Notes: a model not told the origin generated them from the sequence alone. DNA of 64,000 nucleotides from Episyrphus balteatus (GCF_945859705.1 NC_079136.1:38225307-38289306); one strand, 5' to 3'; shown: positions 23,194 to 36,230, counted from the first letter of the stretch. Numbers and translations: made by a program.

Positions 23194-23756
23194 CGAAAAA
23201 GTGGGGTGGATTTCAAAAATCGTGGTTTTTTACGATTTCTGTCAAAAGTAGACCTCATATCGAAAAAAGTTAGATACAAAAGTTGTAGATTGTAAAAGTG
23301 TCTACAACAATGGTTGGATTTTAAGAAACCCTGGTCAAAAATTACTTTGTTATATTTTCTATCTACATATATTTAATGTTTTTTGGGCAAAAAGTTAATT
23401 TTTGGATATTTTTCAAACAAAAAAGTTACCGAAAAATTTTTGATTTTTGAAAAGTTTAGAATGCAATTATTTAGATTAAAATTTATTATTTAAGATTGTG
23501 TGAAAAAAACTATACTTTAGTTTTAGAAATTATTGAGAAAAATTGAAAAAGAAACAAAAAAACCATTTTTAAGATCGATTTTTCCGTAAATGACAGTGAT
23601 ATTGGCCAGAAATAATTTTCCATAGAAACTTTATTATTCTTTTCTAATGGTCTTTGACCTTCTTAATTTTAATCTAGCATTAGAATAGCTCTAACGTGAA
23701 AAGTTATTGAGATATTGAATTTTGAACGTCCAAAACACTATTTTTGTGATGTTTTG

Positions 23757-23830
23757 CATGGTAATATCTCAAAAACGCGATGTGATAGAATTTTTCTGAC
23801 TTCGGATTCAAGCTCAGCGCACAAAAAACC
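23757..23830 (+). repeat. Family H motif, copy 2
   Basis: It shares AATATCT-AAAAACG-GATGTG and TCTGACTTCGGATTC-A-CTCAG with copies at 36310-36400 (plus), and 1558-1600 and 35025-35090 (minus). Confidence 0.65.
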
Positions 23831-24384
23831 ATTAGAAAAATATACTCTGATTTCTATAAAAAAAAAACTTTTTGACTAGAGTGAAATTGAACAAGACATT
23901 CGATTGTTTCTTTTTCGTATAGAACTCTTTAGAGGTGGAGTATTTTAAGTAACGTTTAGAGGTTATGTTATTCTTTTCTTGCGATCAATTCTTTAGAAGA
24001 TATTTCTACTTGAAAAAGTTTAATAGTCAAAAATAACGGTTTTTTGTGTAGAACTCATAAAAGGTATGTGCTATCGTGGTATAGAAGATTGGTTCAGCGA
24101 AATAAGTAGATTTTGTGGTTTTCTATAAAATAAAATTTTCATTCCTAAGAACATCGTAATAAAAATACCTTTTTTAAAAATTTGTTTATGAGACAAAAAT
24201 TTAAGTTTTTTTGGATTTTAGTCTATAAAATGTGTCTGAACTTTGCAGACAAGTCACCAAAGACGAAAAATTTAACAGCATGCGCTTCGTTTCATAAAAA
24301 GTTAGGGCAATATTTTTTTAATTTTTTATATTAGTCTTAGCAAAAAAGCTATGGCCACAAAAAAAAACAAAAAAGAGGTTGTCT

Positions 24385-25455
24385 GTAAAGCCGGTTTATG
24401 GACGATGATTTTACGTGATAATGTCGTAAGAAAACAGGTTGTGTGCTTTTAAAATTAGTCAATTGAAGCGTTTATTTATTTCAAACAATCATAATTTACA
24501 AGAAAAAGCTAAAAAAAAATACCTTTTTCCTTTTCTCATTATATTAATTTTTTTATTTTAAAAGCTTACAAAAAAAATTATACCATTAAAAAGCCAAATA
24601 TTTCTTCTAAATAATAAAACCATTTTTAAATTTTTACAGTGCGCAAAAAGTATTAGAATAATTTATTAAAAACAATCATTTACATATGAAAAAAGTGAAA
24701 AAATCATTTCCATAACCCAAAAATTCATTTTTTGGGACAAAACAACTTGTTTTTCCCGTTATTCGCTCAAAAACCATTTTGAAATACCAATTTTTTGCAC
24801 ATGTATGCGCAAAGTCATAGACTACATGTTCTATAAACTTGAGATTTTTTGAATGCTACAAAAAATTAAAAAAAAATAAAAACTTACCCCAAAATGAGTA
24901 GGTGTTTTTCAAAAATTCATATTTCGAAACGCAGAGACTTAAAAAAAAATCCGTATCAGACCCCTTACTTTTATTTTTATTATCTTTCAAAATGTAAAAA
25001 AAAAATTTCCCTTCAAATAATCACTACTTTGTCAAAGGTCTACCTCATGTTTTAGTTTTAGAAAACCATTTATAGCTTGGTTTTGAATTTTTTTTTAGAA
25101 TTTTTTCAATACCATTGTCAGTCTTGCAATAAATTTATCTATTGATTAAAAAAAATTCAACTCTTTATGTACATTGTCGCGTTTAGAAAATAGCCAATTT
25201 TTTAAAATTGTGTTTTACCCCTATTTACCTTATTAAAAAATGGAATTTTTTTAAAATCCTTCAAATGTATTTAACTTTAGGTTATTATCTTTTAAATAAG
25301 CTATAGAAGATTTTTGTATCTCTAATAGTTTATTTTTAATTTTGAATTGAAATTTTTGCCGCACTCCGAAAGTGCGAGAGTGGAACGGGAGAAAATGGCG
25401 TCACTTTTTTGTGGTGGCTACCATGGTTCATCGATTTATAAGACGTTATCACGTA
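24385..25455 (-). repeat. Family C right arm
   Basis: Inverted, shorter copy of the left arm, running from GGTTGTCTGTAAAGCCGGTT to the outer end AAGACGTTATCACGTAAAA. Confidence 0.75.
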
Positions 25456-25458
25456 AAA

Positions 25459-28400
25459 AAAAAAAAACAAAAAAGTATTAATTTAAAAAATTTTGGACTT
25501 TCCTAATAATGAACCGATTTTCATAAAACGGCAATCGCTTTATTTTATCAAAACCTAGAGGTGATATTTTATAAAACTCGCTCCATTATTACAGTGGTGA
25601 CGAAAGTCCATTTTTTTTTTTAAATTGTTGATGTTTTTGTGAATTTTTGTAAATTTTAAAACAAATTAAATTTTTTTCAAAATCGGACTAGGTAGTTTTG
25701 CCACTTTAGTGGCTATTTTTTTAGCTTTGTACACTAGCAAGAAAACTTTAACCATGAAGATATCCATTTCAAAAGATCATAAAGAACCCCTGTGGTGCAA
25801 AACTTAGGCTTAACCAAGAAATAAAGATGTCTAGTTATAATTTTGGCAGCAACAATTATTTAACTTTATTGTAAGCCATTGCACTGTCAAATTTAATTTC
25901 AATTAACACATTTCGTAAATTGAAAGGTTTATTATTGTTAAGCCTGCGCTTCGGAATGCAAAGTTCCTTGTAAGCCATTAAAACCATCTTAACTATAATA
26001 AAAAGATACCAATAAGAAAATGTAGACAGAAAACAACAAGTCTTATTTATGTATTTCAATGAATTTGAATTAAAGGTATTTAAATTTGTTTAAATTGGCT
26101 CTAAATTTATTGTGCGGCAGCACGAAGTTTCACTTTGCCCAAAAAAACCAATTGACATTCCCTTCAAAATAAATTGAGGATGTGTTGGAATAAAAAAAAA
26201 ACAAAAACAACAAAAAATACGCTGTTCATGTTGCGAAATTCAACAATAACCATTAAATGTAATTTCCATTCCATTGACAGGTTGCAACGCCTTTCTGAAC
26301 ATCCACATGTTCTGAGGTCACTCTTTTGATAAAAAAACCAAAAAAAAAAAAAACAAAAAAAGAACTTTGTTTCCCTTTTCCTTTGGTTATCATGTTGTTT
26401 TGCAGGCAAGCAGCTTTTGTTGCAACCATTTCTTTATAGCCTTTTGTTATTTAATTTTGTTTGTTTTTTATTTTTTGGAGAATTGCACCAGCAGATGTAG
26501 CGGATATAAAATGCCAAAATGATATTAAACTCACATAAACCAGGTAACACAACGGTGGCAATAATTGTATCCAGGTGAGGGCGTTGAGAGGAGGCAAAAG
26601 TCAGCCAACAAACACCACCACACCACTAACCAAAACCATTCAAAGGGAAGAGAAAAAAAATGTTAAAACCGAAACATGGAAATGGATAGAAATTGATGAA
26701 ATTTCGGAAATGAGTTTCGGTTTTTTGCTTTTAAAAAAATTTGTGTGTATTTTTTTTTTATAAATTTTAATTTTGGGGGAAATTTTCGCACGGAAATTGT
26801 TGGCGTGGTGACATGACGCTCTTTCAATTCGGTTCGGGTCTAATGAATGAGCGGTGCCGGCAGATGTCGCCTTCGATCGTTAAACTGCTGTCTCATGGTG
26901 GCGACTCTAATGAGCTTCACTCTGGTGGCAGTCGTTTTTGTTCATCATTACGTCCATCGCCTCTGCGTCATGTCGTGTCGCGTCGCATAGTCGTTGTCCT
27001 ATAAAAGTGACTAAGGTAGTAAAAGTCCAATGTAATTGCGCGCATTTTGGTATTATAAACGATTAACGAGAAACAGCAGCTTTAACAATACCGAAATGCA
27101 GGTAGAAGGTTATGTATTGTGTCTTTCAAGGCTATGTAGAAGGAACTGTAGACGATTGTCTTGAGAAAGCAGGAGCCTCAAACGAGAGTGCTTGAAACTT
27201 ATGCACTAAGGGCGCTTTGAAACTAAGAACATTTTTCCTTACAACTAAAGGATGGTTAATATAATGCACGACTTTTGTCTAATGTCGAGGACACTCTAGA
27301 AACTTGCTGCGACCCAAATATACATCCTAATTTTACCAGGCTCTTGAAAGGCTTAATCCGGTACTGATGGATTTGTTCTTTTATGTTGTTTTGTACTCAG
27401 AGATAAAGTTAAAATTAGTATTCTTTGCCTTTGGTAATGAAGATTAAGATTAACCACAGAAATCGTTACTCATTCGCGTGCTAAAGGATTCATTCCTATT
27501 TGTCGTATTTCTATAAAATACCATCTGGCGGAAGTGGTTTTTGTTGCTAATATAAAAGTAATGGAGTGTAAACAAAAAAGTAGTTAAAAGTTATAAAAGA
27601 AAGACACCTGCTTATATTATTATTAACGCTGTTAAAGGAATCCTTGACAATTCATTGTCATTTTTCTAGTACCTATTGAAATTTGTTCTATATGAAAGCA
27701 CAATGCGAATGGGAACATCTGAACATACAAGATATTGAATGAACCTTCAATTATGCACTTTTGCAATCAGGAATAGGTGGTTTTAAGTACGGTCAATTCA
27801 ACTAAGAATTTTGTTTTAATAAGGCTATACTTTCGCAGGGTCTTATAGGGAGAGCCAACACGTCTATGGGCAGGTACGTGCTTTTCTGCCCTCAGTCAAA
27901 TTTTTTTTTTAAATTATTGTTTGTCGTTAAACTAAGAGAGTCACTGTGGCGTATGCATAACTTTTTTTTTCAAGTTTCAAAAAATTAAAATTTTTAATTT
28001 CTGATATATACCTATGTACCTATGATTCCACTTAATTTGTACGGCGTACCTTACCTCAGAAAAATGATTTAAAAAAATTATTTTCTTAAAACAATCGTGC
28101 TTTAAAATCAATAGTAACAGCCTTATTTTTAACCTTATTTTTCAATGCCATCTTTTCACTTGTTCCATTTGGTTGAATAATTTGTCTTTAAGTAACCTCG
28201 ATATAAATCAAAACTAAAATTTTGAAAATCAAAATTTTTGAAAAAATTTTTTAATTTTTTAAAAGCTTTGAATTAAGCTAGAACTACATCGAAACACAAA
28301 GGCAAAAAAGTATTATAAAAAATAAACAAAAGTACAAAATAACAAAAACAAAATTTATTGATGGGACATTCAAAAATATAAATTTATTTGAAAAATTAGA

Positions 28401-29210
28401 AATTTTTTTGAACTTTGTTCACTTTTTGTTTCAAAGTAGTTTAGACTTGTGTTTATTTTTTAATTGTTATTGTAAGTTTTCTTATTCCTCATTGTAAGTT
28501 ATACAAAATATTTAAGAGACATGAAATAATTATTTTTAAATTCCTATACAAATTTTCTAACATGGAGTCCAAGGCCATTAGAACCAAAAATTTCCAAAAA
28601 ACTCAGTGGCCAGTTTTCAAAAAAATATTTCTCAAAAATTGCTCAAAAATATGTGGTTTCCCATACAAAGAAAATTTTACTTAAAATAAAGTTTCAAAAA
28701 AATTCATTGATCGGTTTTCGAAAAATTTATTTTTCGAAAAATTGACCTAGGTAAAAAAAATTTTTGTTTTTAGATCGAAAAATTATTTTTTTGAAATTTT
28801 TTTCTTAATAAAATAATTTTTTTTTTATATCAAAAGCAGGACCTTACTCACATAGCATGTATGTATTATTTTTTAAAAATCAAAATCGTTCGTGCAATTA
28901 TTTGTCTGAAAAAACAATTTTGTTCATTGGTAGATTTATATTATAGGCAAGCTCCATATTTTGTTAAATTCTAATTTGAAAGCAAATAAAAAAACATTAT
29001 TTAATTTTTTCCCAACGATTCGTAGTTATACACAACTTCTTCAGGTTTTTTTTTTTATTTTAAAAAATTGGTTAGTCGTATGGCAAGCACCATTTATTTT
29101 GTTCTCAAAAAAAAAAAAAAAAAAAATAATAAATGTCCCCTTAGAAAATCAAAAACAATTCTTAACCACGAAGTTTAAAGTAAATTACTTTACTTTATGA
29201 ACATATCTTA
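25459..29210. other. Intergenic region with a GC-richer island
   Basis: Mostly AT-rich. A GC-richer unique island spans about 26550-27060. It includes CTATAAAAG at 27000 without a clear initiator at the expected distance. A family F motif lies at 27941-27970. No gene model could be built. Confidence 0.4.
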
Positions 29211-29239
29211 CTCTTAAACTGGGTTGTAAAAAATCATTT

Positions 29240-29590
29240 TATTTTTAATGCATTTGCTCTCCATTACAAATTTAAAAAAAATATTTATTGCAAATAAAAA
29301 AAAATTGCATTGAAAAAAAATATTTTTTGCAACTGAAAAATATTTGCATTCAGAAAACATTTTTATTGCAACTTAAAAATATTTGAATTGTAAAAAAAAA
29401 ATATTATTGCAACTAAAAGCATTTTGCATGAAAAAAAAATAATAATTTATTTCAAATGAAAAAAAAAAATTGCATTGAAAACAAAAATTGTATTGCAAAT
29501 AAAAATATTTTGAATTAAAAAAAAAAAAAAAAATTTATTGCAAATAAAAAATTTTCTGCATTAAAAAAAAAATGTTTACAATACACACGT
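29240..29590. repeat. TTGCAA/AAATATTT tandem array
   Basis: About ten diverged units of roughly 30 bp, containing TTGCA, A-runs and ATATTT. Its inverted counterpart is at 32110-32280. Confidence 0.65.
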
Positions 29591-29689
29591 GGTAGAAGTG
29601 AAACCTTAATAAATCATTTTTCTTCCAAAAAATAGAAAAAAAATCTAATTTTTTTTTTATTCTATTACCTTTAATCCATGTTTTTTGTG

Positions 29690-29940
29690 TATTTTTCAAG
29701 TGTTTTGAGGTATTTTGAGATATTTTTAAAGTTTTTCAATTTAAGACTGTGTAACTTGTAGAGCACTTACCGTTATGTGTGATTTATCAAACGCAAGGTA
29801 ATATTAACATGCGTATTAAAGTCAAATAAAATGTTTGTGTGCTCTAGATCAAAGGATATAACGTGTTTTGAAAAAGAACATCTTTTTAACGTTATCTCAG
29901 GATATTGAATATGAAAGTAATTGAAATTGTGCATTATTAT
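29690..29940 (-). repeat. Family C fragment inside the hAT-like element
   Basis: It matches 61545-61700, with shared TTTTTCAATTTAAGA-TGTGTA and TACCGTTATGTGTGAT-TATCAAA. Confidence 0.65.
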
Positions 29941-30523
29941 AGTTTATTTAATTACCTACACTGAACCAAATCCTTACGTAAATACAACGAAAAAATTCGT
30001 TGAGCCAACGAAAATTTAATTAAATTTTCAGCCGATGAAAAATTTAATTGGCTCAACGAAATGACTTTCATACGTTAATGAAGAACTTCATCAATTAACG
30101 AAAACTTTCGTATTTTAATGAAATTTTTCATAAAAATTTTTGATCGAGAATTAATGAATTTATACACCACTTTACGAATTTTTTTTAATCAATTAACGTA
30201 AAATTTAATTAAAACTTTCGTAAGCTAACGAAGTTTTTCGTAAATTTTATGAATATTTAAATTAAATTACGAAAAAATATTCATTAGCTAAGGAAACTTT
30301 CCGTTGTATTAATTATTGTTTTAGTAGATTATTCTTACATTAATTTCGTAGAATTACGAATTTTTTCGTTAACCTACGAATTTTTTCTTTCATTTTTCTT
30401 CTTATATTTAATTGGACTTGTTAAATTATTGATTTAATATAGCTTTTTATGGCCTTTAGTCCAAACAAAAAATTGGCGTTTGTCAAGGTGGAACTCACTT
30501 GGACTCATCAGTTGACTGACTTA

Positions 30524-31195
30524 AAGCAGAAACACAATCACGCTTTGCCAGACGCATCATCGCGTTACGTTGAGAAATCCTCAAAGAGCGCTTCTGTCAC
30601 TTTGACTTCGAACAGCTGATTGAAACATAAAATCTGCTGTCAAATAAAAAATAAAACACAGTCACTCACAAAATTATTGGGCCAAGTCTTTATCTTGATT
30701 TAATTGTGGAAAAATGAAAAAGGATATTAATGTGTTTAAAAAATACATAGAAATTTGTTTATATAGTTATAAAAACAAAATCAATCAAAATAAATTGTTT
30801 TTTACCAGTAAAACTCAGTCTACAACATCATTGAATTATTTTTGTTTTTAATAAGTAAATTGTTTTCATTTAAAATATCTCGATGTCGTTTTTATGTGCA
30901 ACATCTATAAAGAGAAATTAAAAAACACACCTAGTTTTGCAATAATTTATTTTTTTTCATTCACATTTGGCGCAATAATTATGTGGGTGACTGTAACTAT
31001 GTCTGATAAATGTCAGAAAGCAAGCAAAAGTTCAGTCTGGTTGAACTTTTGCTCGCTTTCTTACGTTTCCTTACGTTTGTCAAAAAAAAAGCGTACGTAA
31101 GAAAAGCGTCATTGTGGGAGGTTACACAGATTTCGTATGGTTGAACTTTTGGTAGTTGTCAAAATCGACGTCAAAGCGTGATTGTGTTTCTGCTT
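30524..31195. mobile_element. PIF/Harbinger-like MITE with TTA TSD
   Basis: The 24-bp TIRs start AAGCAGAAACACAATC. TTA lies at 30521-30523 and 31196-31198. Element B copy 2 preserves the empty site (GACTTATCG with TTA at 58297-58299), so both ends are fixed to the base. It has 672 bp and no transposase. The 3-bp TTA duplication is the Harbinger hallmark. Confidence 0.9.
31016..31058. repeat. 18-bp stem hairpin in the Harbinger-like MITE
   Basis: AAAGCAAGCAAAAGTTCA is mirrored, with one mismatch, by TGAACTTTTGCTCGCTTT around a short loop. Confidence 0.75.
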
Positions 31196-31924
31196 TTATC
31201 GTGAGATACCTTGTCAATAAGCAAATATTGTTAATATTTAGGTCAACTTACATAGATTTTTAAACAAAAACCTAATGTGAACTATATCCAGCAAGATTAA
31301 GTTTTTCATCATTAAAACAGAAATGCACGCAAGTCTACGTTTTCTTTTTTTTTTTGTTTGTGAGGCAATAATTTTTTTTCGTTAACTGATGTATTTTTTC
31401 ATAAGCCGATGAAGAATTTTCATAAGACAATTATTTATTTTCATAAACTTATGAAGATTTTCGTTAGTTAATGTTGAATTTCATAAGATAATGAATTTTT
31501 TTCGTTACTTACCTAATTAAAACTTTAATAAAGTAAGCTAAAAATTCTTATTTTTATTCTTTAAAATGAGTATGAAATTTTTCGTTAAGTGATGAATCTT
31601 TTCATTAAATTGGATTTTTTGGCACTAGATAGGGAGAAAAAGTGTATGAAACGTTTTCATTAATTGATGAAGGTTTTCATATTACGAAAAATTACATATT
31701 TTCGTTGAGCCAACGAAAGTTTCGTTGGGCCAACGAAAATGTAGTGTATGAAGGTATTTTCGTAATTTTACGAAAGTTTATTATTTTTAGTGTATCTACA
31801 GTAGAAATTTCATTTATCTGTCTATTAAAACAAAAAAGTTATAATCAATTGATTTTTCCTGTCGCTTTTTTGTTTCATCTTGTTTCAAATCACTACGATA
31901 TTAAAGAAGTTTTCACTTCAAAAT

Positions 31925-32115
31925 TCAATGCAAAAAAGTGTGCATTAAATATTTTTTTTTAATACTCGTCGAATTTCTTACAAATTTGACTTTTTGACCT
32001 TAGGTTATCTTCAATATTATAGTTAAAAAAGTTTCTGTATGGTCAAATAGCCAAATTTGTAAGAAATTCGACGAGTATTAAAACAAATATTTAATGCACA
32101 CTTTTTGCATTGATT
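31925..32115. repeat. Long inverted repeat
   Basis: Arms of about 70 bp around a spacer of about 55 bp. Each arm contains TAATACTCGTCGAATTTC and TTACAAATTTG in opposite orientations, plus GCAAAAAGTGTGCATTAAAT further out. Lies in the right part of the hAT-like element. Confidence 0.8.
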
Positions 32116-32300
32116 TTTTTTTTCAGTGCAGAAAATTTTTTATTTGCAATAACATATTTTTTTTCAATGCAAATATTTTTCAGTTGCAATAAATATTTTT
32201 TTTTTTCAATGCAAATTTTTGTATTATTGTTTTTTTTTTTTTTTTAATTTCAAAAGCATTTTTTTGTTTAAATTGATATTTTTACAACCCTGCTCTTAAA

Positions 32301-33047
32301 TATGCATGTTCGTCTACGAACGTTTGTACCTATCTATAAATAACCTATACAATTATTATGCTGAAAATTAACAAAATTACAAGTGGTACACGGGGGTGTA
32401 TGTGTAACATTTGTTTTTTTTTTCTTTAATTGCTCCGTAAATCATATTTTTTTCTTTTCTTGTATTAAACTCAAAATAAACTCATAAATAACTTAACTTT
32501 TAATTTGCATTAAATGTTCTATTATCGAAACTCTTTCATTCAATAACTTCAAAATTATAGTAAGGAATTCAGAGGATTTTATTGTGTTCTAAAAAGAACA
32601 AAACTACCTATATTTCGTCTTAACTCTTCAGATTTAATTTTTAAACTTTCAACAAACCTCTCCAAACGATTGTTCTTTGTCACTTCACCATCATCAAAAG
32701 TTAATAGGTACTCCTAACAGTATGCAGCAGTAAAAAAATCACAAAAGAAACTTTTCACTGACATTTCTCGCCTATTAATATGCCAAAAGCTTTAAACTAA
32801 AAGCTTTTACCCTTATAGAACTTTACTGATACAAACATTATATCTACATCTACACCACAACAATTATTAAAAGTTTAAAATATATTCAAATGAATCTGTG
32901 TGTATGAGTAGAATGTGTCACCAAAACTGAAGCCAATTTTAGTAAAACACAAAATAATGACTCAACAAATCTATTTTGATTGCATTCTATTAGAATTTTT
33001 TAATTGAACTTGACGGAAAATGTTCAATGGACATGTAGCTGTCAAGA
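32301..33047. other. Unique sequence 5' of the tRNA gene
   Basis: No repeat or coding feature was recognised. Confidence 0.45.
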
Positions 33048-33127
33048 GGCAGCGTGGCCGAGCGGTCTAAGGCGCTGGTTTTAGGCACCAGTCCGAAAGG
33101 GCGTGGGTTCGAATCCCACCGCTGTCA
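33048..33127 (+). tRNA. tRNA-Leu (anticodon UAG)
   Basis: An 80-nt cloverleaf can be drawn. The acceptor stem is GGCAGCG with CGCTGTC (one G-U pair) and discriminator A. The A box is TGGCCGAGCGG, and the B box GGTTCGAATCC sits in the T arm. The anticodon stem CTGGT/ACCAG encloses loop TTTAGGC with anticodon TAG. The variable arm is long, as expected of a class II leucine tRNA. There is no intron. It decodes CUA. A ten-T run starts four bases after the discriminator. Confidence 0.97.
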
Positions 33128-33130
33128 CAC

Positions 33131-33140
33131 TTTTTTTTTT
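33131..33140 (+). terminator. RNA polymerase III terminator
   Basis: Ten consecutive T residues directly downstream of tRNA-Leu. Confidence 0.9.
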
Positions 33141-35020
33141 GTTGAAACTTTTTTGTTATAATAATTGGATTAGTCACAATTAAGAATGTTTGAATATTGT
33201 ATCAAATTACTATAAAATGATTATTCACTATATTATAGAGTATTTAGAGCAATTTAAATATTTTGACATATCTCATTGATTTATTAATAGGATTTCCTTT
33301 TTCGATGAGAGTGCAACATAGGTTTTCGATTTCCGGATGAAATGAGGATCTTGGGTAAATTAGAATTGTGAAAGTGAGTTGGTTCAAATTGAAATTAGTT
33401 CTTCTTAAAAAATTATGAGTGATTGATATAAATCAACTTAATCCGTAAAGGTATCAAGTTTAATTTTAAAAGAATGCGCCATTACTTTTTAGAGGACGAT
33501 GATGCATTTCTTTTATTATACGAACGGATTAAAAACTGAATTATATTTCAATGAAAATTGTACCTGTTTTAGAAATCCACGATTCGAATGCAAAAACAAT
33601 TATTCAAATAAGTGGGACAATAATAATTACAAGCGCGTGTGCGCGGGTTTTCAGTTTATATTTGTTTTGGGAATTTGTTGTTTTTTGGATTTAATAAGTT
33701 TTTCTGGTTTAAATTTGTATCTTTTGTTTTTTTTTTTTGCTGTTGTTCGGGGTTTTTTGATGTTGTGCTTAATGCAGAAAAAAAACTCCAAGTAAAATTA
33801 AATTTGGGTAAATTGTTGTTCGGAAATTCTGGATACTCGTGCCAATTTCACAAGAATATGTAAATAGTAGGTAAAGGTGGGGTCCATTAACCTATATCAA
33901 TTTAACTAATTATAATTAGACCCAAATTTTGAAAGGTCATTGATAAAACAAGTAACTATGGGAAGGGAAACAATGAATTAGATAGAGAAAAGTCTAGCAG
34001 GTGTTTAAAATGTTCAAATGCGAATTGTTTTTTTTTTTTTTTTGTAATGTGGTTTTGAGGAAAATTTGTAAAGGTTCTTCTGACTTAAAAAAATGGTAAA
34101 GTGGTCCTTTGATTTATTGCTTTCAAGAAATATTTTTAATAATATTCAATAACAATTTTCTTCAATATTTATTATTTTAATTTAAGTTTTTCTTACCAAA
34201 TCAAGTTGTTTTTTTAGTAAAATCTTGAAAATAAAAATTCAAAAAACTTCAGTCAATACTTATTTTATTTTTCAAAATTTTCTAGTATCCTCGTCGATTT
34301 TCTAAAGTGAGATCGTTTGTCAAATCCGGTAGTTGTGAATTTTGACAAAGTTGTTTATAGTTTTGGTCCACTGAATATTTTACGATTTACGAATGAAAAA
34401 TTGTCCAAAATAGTAAATTTTTTCAGTTTTTCCGGATTTAAGCTCTAAAAAACTAATTTTTGACAAAAAAGATGTGGAGTGTGGACATGTTTACAGCATA
34501 TGCATTGCTTTTCATTACAATTTTATTTGCAATCCTGTTTTTAGTGCCTGCAGGTTAACAATTCAGAAGGTGAATTCCATACATTTTGTTATTAATATAT
34601 TTGGATTTTGAATCTTATGAAAACTGCAATCAGAAAAAAAATTACCATCATTATTACCTAAATATTTTGGGTTCAGATGTTTAAATCTTTATCGGTAGCA
34701 TTTGAAATAAACCGAAATTAATAAAAACCATTTTATTATATTGAAAGATTGATAAAAACTGCAAAAATATTGAAATCCTGCAGTTTTTAGTAAATCTCAT
34801 ATGAACAAAAACACCTTAACGCCCGTTATATTTAAAAAAAAATCAAATATGTAAAGAAAACTACAATTAAAATTCATTAAAACAAATTTATGCGAGTTTT
34901 GTAATTTTATGTACTATTTTTCTATTTAAAAATATCTTATTTGTGATAAGATAAGGCATTCAAAAAACTGCCTTGGAAAGCTTCAGATTTGTTTCTCCTA
35001 AGAACAAAAGTTCTTTTCTT
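33141..35020. other. Intergenic, nothing recognised
   Basis: AT-rich. The overlapping 74- and 98-codon frames at 33499-33863 are Phe/Leu-rich with no domain and I consider them spurious. Confidence 0.45.
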
Positions 35021-35024
35021 ATGG

Positions 35025-35090
35025 ATTTTGCTGTGCTTAGTTCGAATCCGAAGTCAAAGAAATTGTATCGCGTCAGGATTTTGAGATATA
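35025..35090 (-). repeat. Family H motif, copy 3
   Basis: GTTCGAATCCGAAGTCAAAG and the following ATCGCGTCAGGATTTTGAGATAT are the inverted form of the motif at 23757 and 36310. Confidence 0.6.
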
Positions 35091-35221
35091 CGCATTGAGG
35101 GATCACAAAACCAAGTTTTTTTTTAGAAAATCTAAAAAAAAAACTACTATATCCCAAAATCGAAAGCTGACGGATTCGGATTCGAAAAGAGATATTGAGA
35201 AGATTGAAACTGAATTTTAAA

Positions 35222-36230
35222 GAAATAAAATGCACGACTGGGGTAGCACGTACTTGCTCTTATGCTTAAAGTAACTCTAATGTTAAAGCTTTTTATTCAA
35301 GAAAATTAGGAAAAATTTGATATTTTCAAGAAATTTCATAGGTAGTGTAAAAAAATAAAATCTGTTTTTATAATTAATTAAACGCCGTTTTAAATGATGT
35401 TTTAAAAAAAAACCAAGTATGCCATTTTATTACTTGTATAAAAAGGTATTTTTAGAAAAAAAATTTCGAAAATCGTAGGAGCCGTTTTTTTTTAAAAATA
35501 ATTTTTTATATATAAAAAATTTCTAATATTTTTCAAAAAAATAGTTGGTATGCCATTTTGAAGAAATAATTAATTTACACATAAAAACTAAATTTCAAAA
35601 TTTTTCATTAATCCGTTTTCAAAAAATTGATTTTCAAAAAAAAAAATTTGAAATATTTTTTAAAAATCCAAAAATGCGTTTTTTGAAAATTTTCTAAAAT
35701 TGTAATATTACCTTTACTTAAAAAATTTTGCATAAAAATTTTCATTAAAATCGGGTTAATGGTGTACGAGATATTCAGAAACGAAAAAAAACGTTCTATG
35801 ACAGGTACCGTTAATAACGGTACAAAAAATATTTTTTTTTATTTTAAAAGTTGGCTCTTATGTGTAATACTACAAACAAAAATTTTAATCAAGATCTTTA
35901 GAGCCGTTTTTGAAAAAAATTAACTTTTGTATTTCCGTTATAAGGCAGGTACCGTTAGTTTTGGTCATAAAAAAATATTTCAATTTCCCCTCTAGGGAAT
36001 CACCAAAAACTGCTAACTACCAAGTTTGAAGAAAATCACTTCACTTGTTTAGGCTGCAGCTCCAGATAGAGACAGACACACAGACAGACAGACAGAATTG
36101 CCGGACCCACTTTTTTGGCATTCTCCATCATCGTAATGTCATGTAAAATTGTTATCTCGAGTTCGATTTTTTTTACGAATCCTAAACTTGCCCTTTAGTA
36201 TCTATATCGCAAGTAAAAATGAGTTCTTCC
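35222..36230 (-). mobile_element. Family A repeat, copy 3
   Basis: It reads from AAATAAAATGCACGACTGG through GGTACCGTTA and GACAGACAGACAGA to CTATATCGCAAGTAAAAA on the plus strand, which is the inverted order of copy 2. No coding content. Confidence 0.8.

Larger units (their letters stand above)
22796..24384. other. Central region between family C arms
   Basis: AT-rich DNA with no coding frame of note. It contains a G-rich tract (23173-23193) and a family H motif near 23795. Confidence 0.5.
19830..25458. mobile_element. Family C giant foldback element
   Basis: The left arm (19834-21388) and right arm (24385-25455) are inverted copies. Outer ends read ACGTGATAACGTCTTATAAATCGATGAAC. Inner ends read TAAACCGGCTTTACAGA. 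Each arm also carries ACGTGATAACGTC / GACGTTATCACGT at its own two ends. The left arm holds extra sequence (roughly 20400-21000) missing from the right. The central 3 kb contains family A copy 2 and unique DNA. No transposase is recognisable. The locus at 59085-62390 has the same plus-arm then minus-arm layout, which favours one foldback unit over two chance insertions. Confidence 0.7.
29959..31792. mobile_element. TA-flanked element B, copy 1 (carries a nested MITE)
   Basis: It begins CACTGAACCAAATCC and ends TTATTTTTAGTG, with TA on both sides. The sequence is packed with degenerate inverted words built on TTTCGTTAA and GGCTCAACGAAA. Copy 2 (57789-58869) matches along its length but lacks the 672-bp insertion at 30524. 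No coding frame is supported. Confidence 0.8.
29219..32292. mobile_element. hAT-like element with 8-bp TSD, host of nested insertions
   Basis: The left end CTGGGTTGTAAAAAATCA and the right end, read inward, CAGGGTTGTAAAAATATCA form TIRs of hAT type. CTCTTAAA flanks both sides (29211-29218 and 32293-32300). The subterminal regions are arrays of TTGCA / AATATTT words in inverted orientation (29240-29590 versus 32110-32280). A family C fragment and the TA-flanked element B1 lie inside. No transposase frame is visible. Confidence 0.8.

Noticed and set aside
33499..33863. Two overlapping frames of 98 and 74 codons
   Set aside because: Phe/Leu/Cys-rich low-complexity translations of T-rich DNA with no homology that I recognise.
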